Source: Thiocystis violascens (lineage in GTDB: Bacteria; Pseudomonadota; Gammaproteobacteria; Chromatiales; Chromatiaceae). From it: a stretch of DNA of 64,000 nt. The stretch's first letter is position 1. Each line of letters opens with the position of its first letter. Positions 45,775-54,241 of the stretch are shown here, piece after piece. Under the pieces are notes generated by a model. The model was given only the letters and a program-made list of their open reading frames with translations, was not told the DNA's origin and searched no databases. The stretch spans positions 62,001 through 126,000 of the forward strand of contig DYNM01000004.1 in assembly GCA_020721065.1 (NCBI GenBank), written 5' to 3'. The position numbers and the translations under genes are program-made.

Positions 45775-47589
45775 ATGAGCGAAAACAACAGAGTTGGCGT
45801 CATCCGCGACATTAACGGCCCGATTGTCACCATCGACTTGCCGGGCATTCGCAGCGGTGAACAGGTCAAAATCGGTGAGCTGGGTTTGTTTGGCGAGGTG
45901 ATTTCGCTCGCTGGGCAACAGGCGATTGTTCAAACCTACGAATCCACCGACGGCGTGCGCCCCGGTGAGCCAGCGGTGGGTTTGGGTTGGCCGCTGTCGG
46001 TGGAACTCGGTCCGGGCTTGATGGGCGGAATTTTCGACGGGGTACAGCGCCCGCTGTCGAAAATCGCTTTAGAATCCGGCGATTACATTCGGCGCGGTCT
46101 CAGCGTTCCGGCGTTAGATCGTGCCAAAGAGTGGGCATTTACGCCCAATCCGGCACTGGAAGCTGGCGCTAAAATCAGTGCTGGAGCTGTGCTCGGGACG
46201 GTGCCAGAAACCCACACGGTGCAGCATCGGATTTTGGTGCCGCCGGGCGTGGCGGGTGAATTGCTGGAAATCGCGCCAGCGGGCAATTACGACATTGAGG
46301 CGACCATCGCTCGCGTCCGCGATCACAAGGGCGTCACTCATCGCTTGAGCATGTATCACCGCTGGCCGGTGCGCAAACCGCGTCCGTATTTGCGCCGCGA
46401 TGATGGTATTTCGCCGTTGATTACCGGACAGCGGGTGATTGATACCTTTTTCCCGCAGGTGAAAGGCGGCAAGGGCGCAGTGCCCGGGCCGTTTGGCGCG
46501 GGCAAAACGGTGGTGCAACAGCAGATTGCGCGGTGGTCAAACGCGGACATCGTGATTTATGTCGGCTGCGGCGAGCGCGGCAACGAGCTGGTGGACGTAC
46601 TCGAAACGTTCCCGCAGCTCGATGATCCCTATTCCGGGCATAAATTGATGGAGCGGACGCTGCTGGTTGCCAACACCTCAAATATGCCGGTGGTGGCGCG
46701 GGAAGCGTCGGTCTACGTCGGGATGACGATGGCGGAGTATTACCGCGACATGGGTTATGACGTGGTGATGTTGGCCGATTCGACCAGTCGCTGGGCGGAG
46801 GCGCTGCGCGAGGTGTCGGGACGGCTCGGACAGATGCCGGTTGAGGAAGGTTATCCGGCGTATTTGGCCTCGCGGCTGGCGGCGATTTATGAACGCGCCG
46901 GGCGGGTGGAAACCTACAGCGCCGGCACTGGCTCGGTGACGTTGATTGGCGCGGTGTCACCGCCGGGCGGCGATTTTTCCGAGCCTGTAACCAGCCACAC
47001 CAAAGACATCATCGAAACTTTTTGGGCGCTGTCGAAAGAATTGGCGGATGCACGGCATTACCCGTCGATTGATTGGGTGACGAGCTTTTCCGGTCACGTT
47101 CACACCGCAGCGCAGTGGTGGCACAAGGAAGTTGATCCGAATTGGGAACGGCGGCGGGCAACGGCGTTGGCGCTGCTGGCGCGAGATGCAGAATTGTCGC
47201 GGATTGTGAATTTAGTCGGGCCGGAGGCGTTATCAAGTGCGCAGCGGTGGGAATTGGAAGGCGCGGCGTTAATTAAAGAAGGCGTGTTGCAACAAAGCGC
47301 CTTGGATGACATTGATACGTTTTGTTCTCCCGCTAAACAATACGCGCTGTTGGATTTAGCAATCAGTATTTATAAAAACGGCGAGGCGTTAATTAAACTC
47401 GGCGTGCCGGTGACTGAATTGCAAAATCTGCCGCTGTTGGCAAAAATGCGTCGGATTAAATCCATGTACACGAGTGAACAACTTGATCAGATTCAAGCCT
47501 TCAGGGTGGAAATGAATCAAGTCATGGAGTCAATTCGGATTGAATATGCCAAACAAGGTGAACCACTGCGGGCATTACAACCGAGTTAA
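45775..47589 (+). CDS. ntpA: V-type ATPase catalytic subunit A
   Basis: A 604-residue catalytic subunit. The N-terminal beta-barrel (GVIRDINGPIVTIDLPGIRS), the A-specific non-homologous region (about 110-200), the P-loop GPFGAGKTVVQQ (about 238-249), and the A-type catalytic segment CGERGNELVDVLETFP (about 264-279) are intact. Each head needs three A and three B subunits, but no B gene follows: a strong bidirectional terminator lies 21 bases after the stop and the next gene is on the other strand. The ATG at 45775 matches the family N-terminus; the long upstream extension inside subunit E is a shadow. Confidence 0.95.
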   Translation: MSENNRVGVIRDINGPIVTIDLPGIRSGEQVKIGELGLFGEVISLAGQQAIVQTYESTDGVRPGEPAVGLGWPLSVELGPGLMGGIFDGVQRPLSKIALESGDYIRRGLSVPALDRAKEWAFTPNPALEAGAKISAGAVLGTVPETHTVQHRILVPPGVAGELLEIAPAGNYDIEATIARVRDHKGVTHRLSMYHRWPVRKPRPYLRRDDGISPLITGQRVIDTFFPQVKGGKGAVPGPFGAGKTVVQQQIARWSNADIVIYVGCGERGNELVDVLETFPQLDDPYSGHKLMERTLLVANTSNMPVVAREASVYVGMTMAEYYRDMGYDVVMLADSTSRWAEALREVSGRLGQMPVEEGYPAYLASRLAAIYERAGRVETYSAGTGSVTLIGAVSPPGGDFSEPVTSHTKDIIETFWALSKELADARHYPSIDWVTSFSGHVHTAAQWWHKEVDPNWERRRATALALLARDAELSRIVNLVGPEALSSAQRWELEGAALIKEGVLQQSALDDIDTFCSPAKQYALLDLAISIYKNGEALIKLGVPVTELQNLPLLAKMRRIKSMYTSEQLDQIQAFRVEMNQVMESIRIEYAKQGEPLRALQPS

Positions 47590-47610
47590 ATGCTGTTAAT
47601 GAGCTGGAAT

Positions 47611-47654
47611 AAAAAGCCGCCCCGTTTTGTATCGCAAAACGGGGCGGCTTTTTT
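47611..47654. terminator. Strong bidirectional terminator closing the V-ATPase operon
   Basis: A 19-bp perfect stem (AAAAAGCCGCCCCGTTTTG and its complement) with a TATCG loop and a T-run. It serves the V-ATPase operon and, on the other strand, the ligase/beta-helix gene. Confidence 0.95.
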
Positions 47655-47679
47655 GAGTGTCAACGATTGAAAACGCCTA

Positions 47680-50600
47680 TTAGTCTTTAATGGGCGTTTC
47701 CTTTAGAAAACGTTCAATCGGTAGTGTGGGATAGTCTGCAAATCCTGCTGCTTCGCGGTCTTGGTAGATAAAATTACCGTCTTCATAACCCGTATTTTGC
47801 GCAGAAATAATGAGATTACCAAACAGTTCAACCGTCGTTTGATCGTTGCCAAGACGCAGTAAACGATTTGATTCAATGCGCTCCAGAAAAATGAGATTGC
47901 CGCGTAAAGTGACGCGATGATCTGGCCATCGCTCTTTCTCTAAAGTAAAGCCAATTGCATCTGGATTGCTGGAGTTTGGTCCTTTTGCCAACAAACTATC
48001 TTCAACGGTTAGCGTTCCGCCATTGGGTACGTCAATTAAACGGCTATCGACGCCAGTTAATGAGGCGATAATACTGCGTTTAATTGTGGTGATTTGCGCC
48101 CGGCTTTTTATTTCGTGACCCTCACTTTTTGAAGCCAGAAATAAACTATCTTCGATTTGCAAATCGCCGCCACCGATATAAATTGCATGAGAGCGACCAT
48201 TCAAACCCAGTTGTTGAAAACGACTGTCACGAATACGCACAACACCGGGATCAGAACCTGTCAAAATGCCTTGATCTGAGTCGTGAAAATACACATGTTC
48301 AACTGACAGATTAGTCCCTTCTAGCCGAATACATGCGCCGTTGCCGTCGGAAACGGAAATTAAACGACATTCAAGGTTTTTTACCTGAGCACCGTTGCCT
48401 TTAATCACCAAACTTCCTTTACCTTCTGCTGTGCCTTTTTCTAAGATGACGTGGCCGTGTCCGCGAATCGTGATGTTGTCTTGGTTAATAATTAACGCTG
48501 TATCATAAATGCCAGCACCAATATCAAGCGTGTCTCCAGCTTTAAGCGCAGAAGCCGCTGCTTCCATTGAATAAAAAGTGCGCATTCCAATACGCAGTGT
48601 TTGCGTATCTGGAGCAAAAGCAGAGGTCGGTAATGGTTGCCATTCTGGGAATAATTGCCCAATTGGAATAGTGGGCAGGGGGGCTGGCGTTAATGCCTCA
48701 TTCAGCCACGGCCAATCAATATCCCCGCGTTCCAGCGCCAGCCGCAATAATTCACGGGGCGGCAATTTGTGCGTGAGCGAAGTGTGCGCGATCACGACCA
48801 CGCCCAACGCGGGCACGATGAGCAGTCCTGCCAGCGCCAGCCGTGCCCAAGGTAAAAATGCGGTTGCGGCTGGTGCCGCCTGCAATGTTGCTGGACTGCT
48901 GGCAATTAACAGCAATAAAAAGAACAACATGGCGATGCGCGGATCGTCAATCAGCGTATCGAACGCGCCCAGCAATAAAAAGCCGCTCAACGCGATCAGC
49001 AACATCAGCGCCCAACGATCTCCGTACAACATGCGATCAAACAAGCGGCTCAGGCTGACGAGTAACAGCATCACAAACGCTGCTAAACCGATCAATCCCG
49101 TTTCAAACCAGACATGTAAAAAGATGTTTTTAGCGTGCCAGAGTAAATGGTCGCCGGAGTTAAACAGCCAGTGATCCATGCCCGCCTCAAAATCGCTATT
49201 GGCAAATAGGCTGATGCCGTCCTGCGTGACTAAACGCACATCGTCAATGTCCACCGTTCCCGCCAAGCCGCGATTGAGCAGCAACATGTCAACCGGACGC
49301 GAGAATCCCAGCAGGCTGCGCCCAAAATCGTTGAGATCAACGCGCTTGCCGTATTCCGCCCATTCACCAGCGTTTGCAGCATCGAGCTGAACGCCAACCC
49401 ATTGGCATTCGCCTTTGGCTCGCAACACGTTCATTTCACAAAATTCAATCAACAGCTTATCGGGCGGCGTGTGGGTGCCGCGCAGCCGCAGCGACAACGT
49501 CGCCTCGCCCCGCGCCGTTGTTTTGAGGCGCTGGCGCAGAAACAATGAGCCGTTCGCGTCGCTGGGTGAAAAGCGCACAAAACGATTATTCGCTTCGTGC
49601 TGCACGTCGATTTGTGGAATGTATTGATGGCGCTGATTGATTTCGGCATCACGAAATACTCGCGGAAAGCTGCCGACGCCCTTGCCGAACAGCAAATCAA
49701 CGACTGAATCATTCAGCGCATCAAATACCCGATTCAAATGCACGAAGCCGCCGCCCACAATCGGCACTGCAATCGCCGCAATCAGCACCGCGCCAATCAA
49801 TGTCCATTTCAACGTTTGACGCGGACGCGCCGCCGTGCCGCGCCGAATCAGGTAATCGCCCACAATCGCCAGCGTGACCATGCCCGCAAATGCCAGATAA
49901 TTCGCCCGGCTGAAAGTTACGAGAAAGGCGTACAGCGCCAGCATGAACAGCAATAACCCGCCGCTTTGCAGCACACGTCCCCGCGCTACCATAAACAGCG
50001 CCGCGATAAATGGCAGCGTGAGCGCCAGAAAACCATCGACTGATGCGCCGCCGAGGTGCATCGCGCTAAATAATCCGGTTGCCCGATACGACTGGCTGAA
50101 ATCAAAAGGACCGGTGAAAAACAAGCGTTCCCACACGATGCTCAAACACGCCAGCAGCAATCCCAACACCAAGCCAATGCTCAATAACAGAGCAACTGGA
50201 CGCTGGTGCTGGCGCTCGTGTTCAAATAATGCTAACAACAGCCACGCTGCCACCACGCCTTTCACGATCCGCAAACTATTGAATGGGCTGTAATAATGAC
50301 TATAGTCCGCCGCTAACTCTGCCGCGCCAGCGTAAAAATTGAGGATCACGCCCACAGCGTTGGCAGCCAGAAATACGCCCAACGCCAGATAAAACCCGCG
50401 CACTGGCGGTGCTGACGACTGCCGCCACATGCCGCGCAGCAACCCCAGCGCCAGCGTCGCTCCGACGATCAAATCGTATTCGCCGCCGTACAAACGTCCC
50501 GTCCACAGCGTGAAATCAAGCACCGGCAGCAGCGCCGGTAAAATCACCAGCCATGCAGCGGGATAGCGCCATAACAGCAGGAGATAAACGACTAATCCGG

Positions 50601-50736
50601 CACCCAGCTCCAGCGGCGCAACCGGCTGGTGCAGCGCCCCCCAACCGACTGCTGCTAAAAGCACGATTCCCGCGAGTGCTTGCAGAACTCTGCTGAGGCG
50701 AGACATCCTATAATCATTCACACCTGTTTTAACCAT
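47680..50736 (-). CDS. O-antigen ligase/polymerase-like membrane protein with C-terminal beta-helix
   Basis: A 1018-residue protein with an unusual domain chain. Residues about 10-330 form ten or so membrane helices of the O-antigen ligase/polymerase (Wzy/WaaL) type. A large extracytoplasmic loop follows (about 335-530) that includes a jelly-roll, carbohydrate-binding-like stretch (SLFLRQRLKTTARGEATLSL, ending with NSDFEAGMDHWLFNSGDHLLW), and the HxxxN-like ligase region HAKNIFLHVWFETGLIGLAA (about 535-554). More helices reach about residue 660. The C-terminus (about 690-1010) is a right-handed parallel beta-helix (AGIYDTALIINQDNITIRGH, then repeated IxDSxF turns). A surface-polysaccharide ligation or polymerisation role with glycan modification is inferred. 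The ATG at 50706 is an alternative start. Confidence 0.75.
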   Translation of the reverse strand: MVKTGVNDYRMSRLSRVLQALAGIVLLAAVGWGALHQPVAPLELGAGLVVYLLLLWRYPAAWLVILPALLPVLDFTLWTGRLYGGEYDLIVGATLALGLLRGMWRQSSAPPVRGFYLALGVFLAANAVGVILNFYAGAAELAADYSHYYSPFNSLRIVKGVVAAWLLLALFEHERQHQRPVALLLSIGLVLGLLLACLSIVWERLFFTGPFDFSQSYRATGLFSAMHLGGASVDGFLALTLPFIAALFMVARGRVLQSGGLLLFMLALYAFLVTFSRANYLAFAGMVTLAIVGDYLIRRGTAARPRQTLKWTLIGAVLIAAIAVPIVGGGFVHLNRVFDALNDSVVDLLFGKGVGSFPRVFRDAEINQRHQYIPQIDVQHEANNRFVRFSPSDANGSLFLRQRLKTTARGEATLSLRLRGTHTPPDKLLIEFCEMNVLRAKGECQWVGVQLDAANAGEWAEYGKRVDLNDFGRSLLGFSRPVDMLLLNRGLAGTVDIDDVRLVTQDGISLFANSDFEAGMDHWLFNSGDHLLWHAKNIFLHVWFETGLIGLAAFVMLLLVSLSRLFDRMLYGDRWALMLLIALSGFLLLGAFDTLIDDPRIAMLFFLLLLIASSPATLQAAPAATAFLPWARLALAGLLIVPALGVVVIAHTSLTHKLPPRELLRLALERGDIDWPWLNEALTPAPLPTIPIGQLFPEWQPLPTSAFAPDTQTLRIGMRTFYSMEAAASALKAGDTLDIGAGIYDTALIINQDNITIRGHGHVILEKGTAEGKGSLVIKGNGAQVKNLECRLISVSDGNGACIRLEGTNLSVEHVYFHDSDQGILTGSDPGVVRIRDSRFQQLGLNGRSHAIYIGGGDLQIEDSLFLASKSEGHEIKSRAQITTIKRSIIASLTGVDSRLIDVPNGGTLTVEDSLLAKGPNSSNPDAIGFTLEKERWPDHRVTLRGNLIFLERIESNRLLRLGNDQTTVELFGNLIISAQNTGYEDGNFIYQDREAAGFADYPTLPIERFLKETPIKD

Positions 50737-50790
50737 TACTGAATCCACAGAATTGATTCACTCATTACATTTTGGAAAGAGGCTTTTGCT

Positions 50791-51300
50791 ATGCGTTTAT
50801 TGATGATTGCAATCACTTTAGCGGCGCTCACCAGCACCGCAATTGCCGAAGAAATCGGCAGCGTGTCAACTAAATTTAAACTGATGGGTGCAAATGACAA
50901 GATTGTGATTGAAGTGTTCCAAGATGAGGCGATTCCCGGCGTGGCCTGTTATCTCAGTCGCGCCAAAACCGGCGGCGTTTCAGGTGCCGTCGGCTTGGCG
51001 GAAGATACCTCGGATGCTTCATTAGAATGTCAGCAGGTCGGACCGATTACGCTGCCAGATGATGTGCGTTCAGGAAAACGCAATGCTGAAGATGTATTCA
51101 AAAAACGCACGTCGTTATTATTCAAAAGTCTGCAAGTGGTGCGTTTTTATGATGCGCCGCGCCATACGCTAGTCTATTTAAGTTATAGCGACCGCGTGAT
51201 TGAAGGATCACCAAAAAATAGCGTAACGGCAGTGGTGATCCAACCTTGGAATACGCCGCCGGCTGCGCCGCCATCCGCACCCGCTGCAACAGGTCAATAA
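50791..51300 (+). CDS. creA: CreA family periplasmic protein
   Basis: A 169-residue exported protein with a Sec signal (1-19, ending STAIA) and the CREA domain: [20 protein letters not shown] (about 25-44), [18 protein letters not shown], then [10 protein letters not shown] and [20 protein letters not shown]. CreA proteins are conserved in proteobacteria but have no assigned role; the name comes from linkage to the cre genes in E. coli. The C-terminus is Pro/Ala-rich. Divergent from the ligase gene. Confidence 0.9.
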   Translation: MRLLMIAITLAALTSTAIAEEIGSVSTKFKLMGANDKIVIEVFQDEAIPGVACYLSRAKTGGVSGAVGLAEDTSDASLECQQVGPITLPDDVRSGKRNAEDVFKKRTSLLFKSLQVVRFYDAPRHTLVYLSYSDRVIEGSPKNSVTAVVIQPWNTPPAAPPSAPAATGQ

Positions 51301-51354
51301 AGCAGTGACGCGCTGCGGCTTGAACAGTCAATCACGCCACAGCGCCGTAAACGT

Positions 51355-52320
51355 TCACGATGTCTCGCCGAGATGCGCCTCGAAATAATCCTCCCGCAGC
51401 GCGTCGCCAAATGTGGCTAATTGCAACAAAAATTCATCTAAAAATTCGTGTAATCCTTGCTTGAGAATCTGCTCGGCGCTGACTTCGGCGAGATGCTTCC
51501 GCAGTGCCTGTAATTGCGCTTGCGCAGTGTTATCCGGCAAATAACCCACCCGTTCCAACGCTCGCGCCATGCCATCCACACAATAGGTCAATGAGCGCGG
51601 ATAGTTTGGATCAAGCACGACAAATTCGACGACCTCCAGCGGACGAATGCCGCCCTGATATTGCCGCCGATAGGTCTCAAAACAGGACAGCGATTTCAGC
51701 AACGCGCCCCATTGGTAATAATCCAACGGCGAGCCAACGCGAGTTGAATTGGGCAGCAAGAGGTGATAACGCACATCCAAAATTCGCGCTGTCATGTCCG
51801 CCCGCTCCAGCAAACTGCCCAACGCTGTGAAGCCATAGGCCTGTCCTCGCATCATCGTGCTCTGGCTCAAGCCAAAAAAGGTCGCCACTTCACGATGAAC
51901 AAAGGCATAAAACTCAGCCGCTCGCCACGGTGGGAGCGTGGTTGCCAGATGTTTATCGGTTTCCAGCCAAAACTGGTTTAACGTTTCCCACATCGCGTTA
52001 GAAATCCGGTCGCGCACCACCCGCGCATTCTCACGCGCGAATTTCAAACTGTTGTACAAACAGCCCGGATTGGTGCGCTCTTGTGTCAACAAATGAATCA
52101 CCCGCTGCACCGTCACCCGTCCATCGGGATATAACCGCGCATAATCCGCCTCAGCATTCACAATCGCTAACAACGGCTGCCACTGCATTTCCTCCGTAGC
52201 GTTCTCATCCGCCTCCAGCATGTGTACGACATTAATATCCAGCACGCGAGCGGTGTTATCGACCCGCTCTAATTGACGTGCCATCCAATACAGCGATTCA
52301 GCAATTCGACTTAACATCAT
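51355..52320 (-). CDS. Alpha-E domain protein (DUF403)
   Basis: A 321-residue all-helical protein of the alpha-E family: MLSRIAESLYWMARQLERVD (2-21), NARVVRDRISNAMWETLNQF (about 93-112), and SLLERADMTARILDVRYHLL (about 172-191). The family is nearly always encoded with a circularly permuted ATP-grasp protein, as here, and a transglutaminase-like protease, which is not in this cluster. The trio is thought to act in peptide or protein modification; no specific substrate is known. Read after the ATP-grasp gene? No: it lies downstream of it on the minus strand order (ATP-grasp first). Confidence 0.88.
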   Translation of the reverse strand: MMLSRIAESLYWMARQLERVDNTARVLDINVVHMLEADENATEEMQWQPLLAIVNAEADYARLYPDGRVTVQRVIHLLTQERTNPGCLYNSLKFARENARVVRDRISNAMWETLNQFWLETDKHLATTLPPWRAAEFYAFVHREVATFFGLSQSTMMRGQAYGFTALGSLLERADMTARILDVRYHLLLPNSTRVGSPLDYYQWGALLKSLSCFETYRRQYQGGIRPLEVVEFVVLDPNYPRSLTYCVDGMARALERVGYLPDNTAQAQLQALRKHLAEVSAEQILKQGLHEFLDEFLLQLATFGDALREDYFEAHLGETS

Positions 52321-52459
52321 TGGAGTGAGTCATGGACGACAAACGACCCGCCAGCGAGTCGTGGATTAAAAAGGAGCGCGACTGCGAACGATGGCAATCA
52401 CTCGCGCTGTTTGGTTCAAACCTGTTCAACTCACTGCATCCGCCACTGACGGCGCACGC

Positions 52460-53935
52460 TCAATGGTCGGCTAACACCCAAGTATCTTTGCTCCCCCCGC
52501 CTTGCGAGGAATTGACCACCAACGACCCTTTGGTCATCGCCACCCGCGTCAACCCGCCGGGCACCACTTCAATCTCGCGCCCATAAATCGCAAACGGACG
52601 CAAATCCAGATGCCGCGATTCCAATTCACCGTCCAAATAACACAGATGCCGCGAAATCTGCACCACCGGCTGGGCAATGTAATTGCGCGGATTATCCGTC
52701 ACTTTGCGAGCAAATTCAGCACGTTGCACCGCCGTTGACGACGGCCCCATCAACATGCCGTAGCCGCCCGATTCCGCCACCGCTTTAATCACCATCGTCT
52801 GCATATTATCGAGCACATAAGCGCGATCTTGCGGATTAGTCATTTGATACGTTGGCACACTGGCTAAAATGGGTTCTTCACCGAGATAATAACGAATTAT
52901 ATCAGGCACATAAGTATAAACCGCCTTATCATCCGCAATTCCCGCGCCCGGCGCATTCGCAATCGCAACTTGACCAGCACGCCACGCCGCGATCACCCCG
53001 GCAACGCCCAACATCGAATCCGCGCGAAACACCAGCGGATCAAGAAAATCATCGTCAACCCGCCGATAAATCACATCGACTTGGCGCAAACCCTGCGTGG
53101 TTTTGAGATACACCTTATTATTTTTGCACACCAAATCGCGCCCTTCCGCCAATTCCACACCCATTTCTTTAGCTAAAAAGGTGTGCTCAAAATACGCCGA
53201 ATTAAAAATCCCCGGTGTTAATACCACAATCACTGCCGCTTCTGCACCGCGTGGCGATAAATGACGCAATGCTTGTAATAATAACTCAGGATAATGTTCC
53301 ACCCGCCGCACTCGATATTGTGCAAAAAACTCCGGCAAAATACGGCGCTCAATAATGCGATTTTCAATCATATATGACACACCAGATGGCGTGCGCAAAT
53401 TGTCTTCTAACACTAAATACTGACCATCTTCCGCTCGAATCAGATCAATACCGCTGATGTGTGTATAAATATCATGTGGTGGCGTGATCCCGATGATTTC
53501 GCGGCGAAAATCTTTACCGTGATAAATTAAATCCGTTGGCACCACACCATCTTTTAAAATCTGTTGGTCGTGATATAAATCCTTCAAAAAAAGATTGAGC
53601 GCCCGAATACGTTGTTTAATTCCAGCTTCCAAGTGCTGCCACTCTGCCGCCACAATCAAACGCGGCAAAATATCAAACGGCCACACCCGTTCAATGCCTT
53701 CATTGGTTTCTGAATACACTGTGAAGGTCACGCCCTCGTTGTGCAGCGCCAAATGTGCTTCACGCGCTTTCGCTCCCAACATTTGTTGACCGGTTACTTG
53801 GATGTGTTCCCACATCGGTAAATAATGATCACGCGGGCGAAAATCATCTTGATAAAATTCGTGAAACGCGGTTGGCGGTGCCGGTAGCGGCTCCGGCGCT
53901 GGGTAGGTTGCACTGGACTGAAACTGTTTGAGCAT
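52460..53935 (-). CDS. Circularly permuted ATP-grasp protein
   Basis: A 491-residue protein of the circularly permuted type 2 ATP-grasp family (former DUF404/DUF407). Diagnostic stretches are YHGKDFRREIIGITPPHDIY (about 142-161), HISGIDLIRAEDGQYLVLED (about 163-182), RTPSGVSYMIENR, and VDVIYRRVDDDFLDPLVF (about 279-296). It likely ligates an amine to a carboxylate with ATP, perhaps a peptide bond. The ATG at 53935 has AGAGGA 5 bases upstream. It is the first gene of the pair, 139 bases ahead of the alpha-E gene. Confidence 0.9.
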   Translation of the reverse strand: MLKQFQSSATYPAPEPLPAPPTAFHEFYQDDFRPRDHYLPMWEHIQVTGQQMLGAKAREAHLALHNEGVTFTVYSETNEGIERVWPFDILPRLIVAAEWQHLEAGIKQRIRALNLFLKDLYHDQQILKDGVVPTDLIYHGKDFRREIIGITPPHDIYTHISGIDLIRAEDGQYLVLEDNLRTPSGVSYMIENRIIERRILPEFFAQYRVRRVEHYPELLLQALRHLSPRGAEAAVIVVLTPGIFNSAYFEHTFLAKEMGVELAEGRDLVCKNNKVYLKTTQGLRQVDVIYRRVDDDFLDPLVFRADSMLGVAGVIAAWRAGQVAIANAPGAGIADDKAVYTYVPDIIRYYLGEEPILASVPTYQMTNPQDRAYVLDNMQTMVIKAVAESGGYGMLMGPSSTAVQRAEFARKVTDNPRNYIAQPVVQISRHLCYLDGELESRHLDLRPFAIYGREIEVVPGGLTRVAMTKGSLVVNSSQGGGSKDTWVLADH

Positions 53936-54241
53936 AAAATCCTCTGTGACCACGCGGGTTGCTGCGCCTCTCGTTTGCGTCAGAGGTTTAGACAAGAATT
54001 GTGCCAATCTCTGCTTGCGGCGTTGTCTGCGACTGATTGCGCAGTCGCATCAGCGGCGCGATTTGGACACTTTGAACCAAAAAGTGGAGTGACAAATGAA
54101 ATTGCACTATTCAGGTGCGCACGACACATTGTGTTATGTTGCCACGCCCCACAGAATGGCATCGTACCCTGCATGACAATAATAATATATCTGCGTTTTA
54201 TAATTGATGTTTAATGCGCTAGTTTAATGGATGAGGTAATG
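53936..54241. other. 306-bp divergent regulatory region upstream of prsT
   Basis: No gene is visible. It carries an NtrC-like dyad (54104-54118) but no well-spaced sigma-54 box; the closest candidate, around 54156-54170, has GG and GC eleven rather than ten bases apart. Promoters for both prsT and the ATP-grasp gene must lie here. Confidence 0.6.
54104..54118. promoter_or_regulatory. NtrC-like binding site
   Basis: GCAC-TATTCAG-GTGC is a perfect GCAC-N7-GTGC dyad and resembles the NtrC sites upstream of enterobacterial glnA. It lies 124 bases before prsT and 169 before the ATP-grasp start, a suitable enhancer distance for either. Confidence 0.4.

Noticed and set aside
54156..54172. A sigma-54 promoter before prsT
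   Set aside because: The GG and GC doublets are 11 bases apart rather than 10, and the match outside them is poor.
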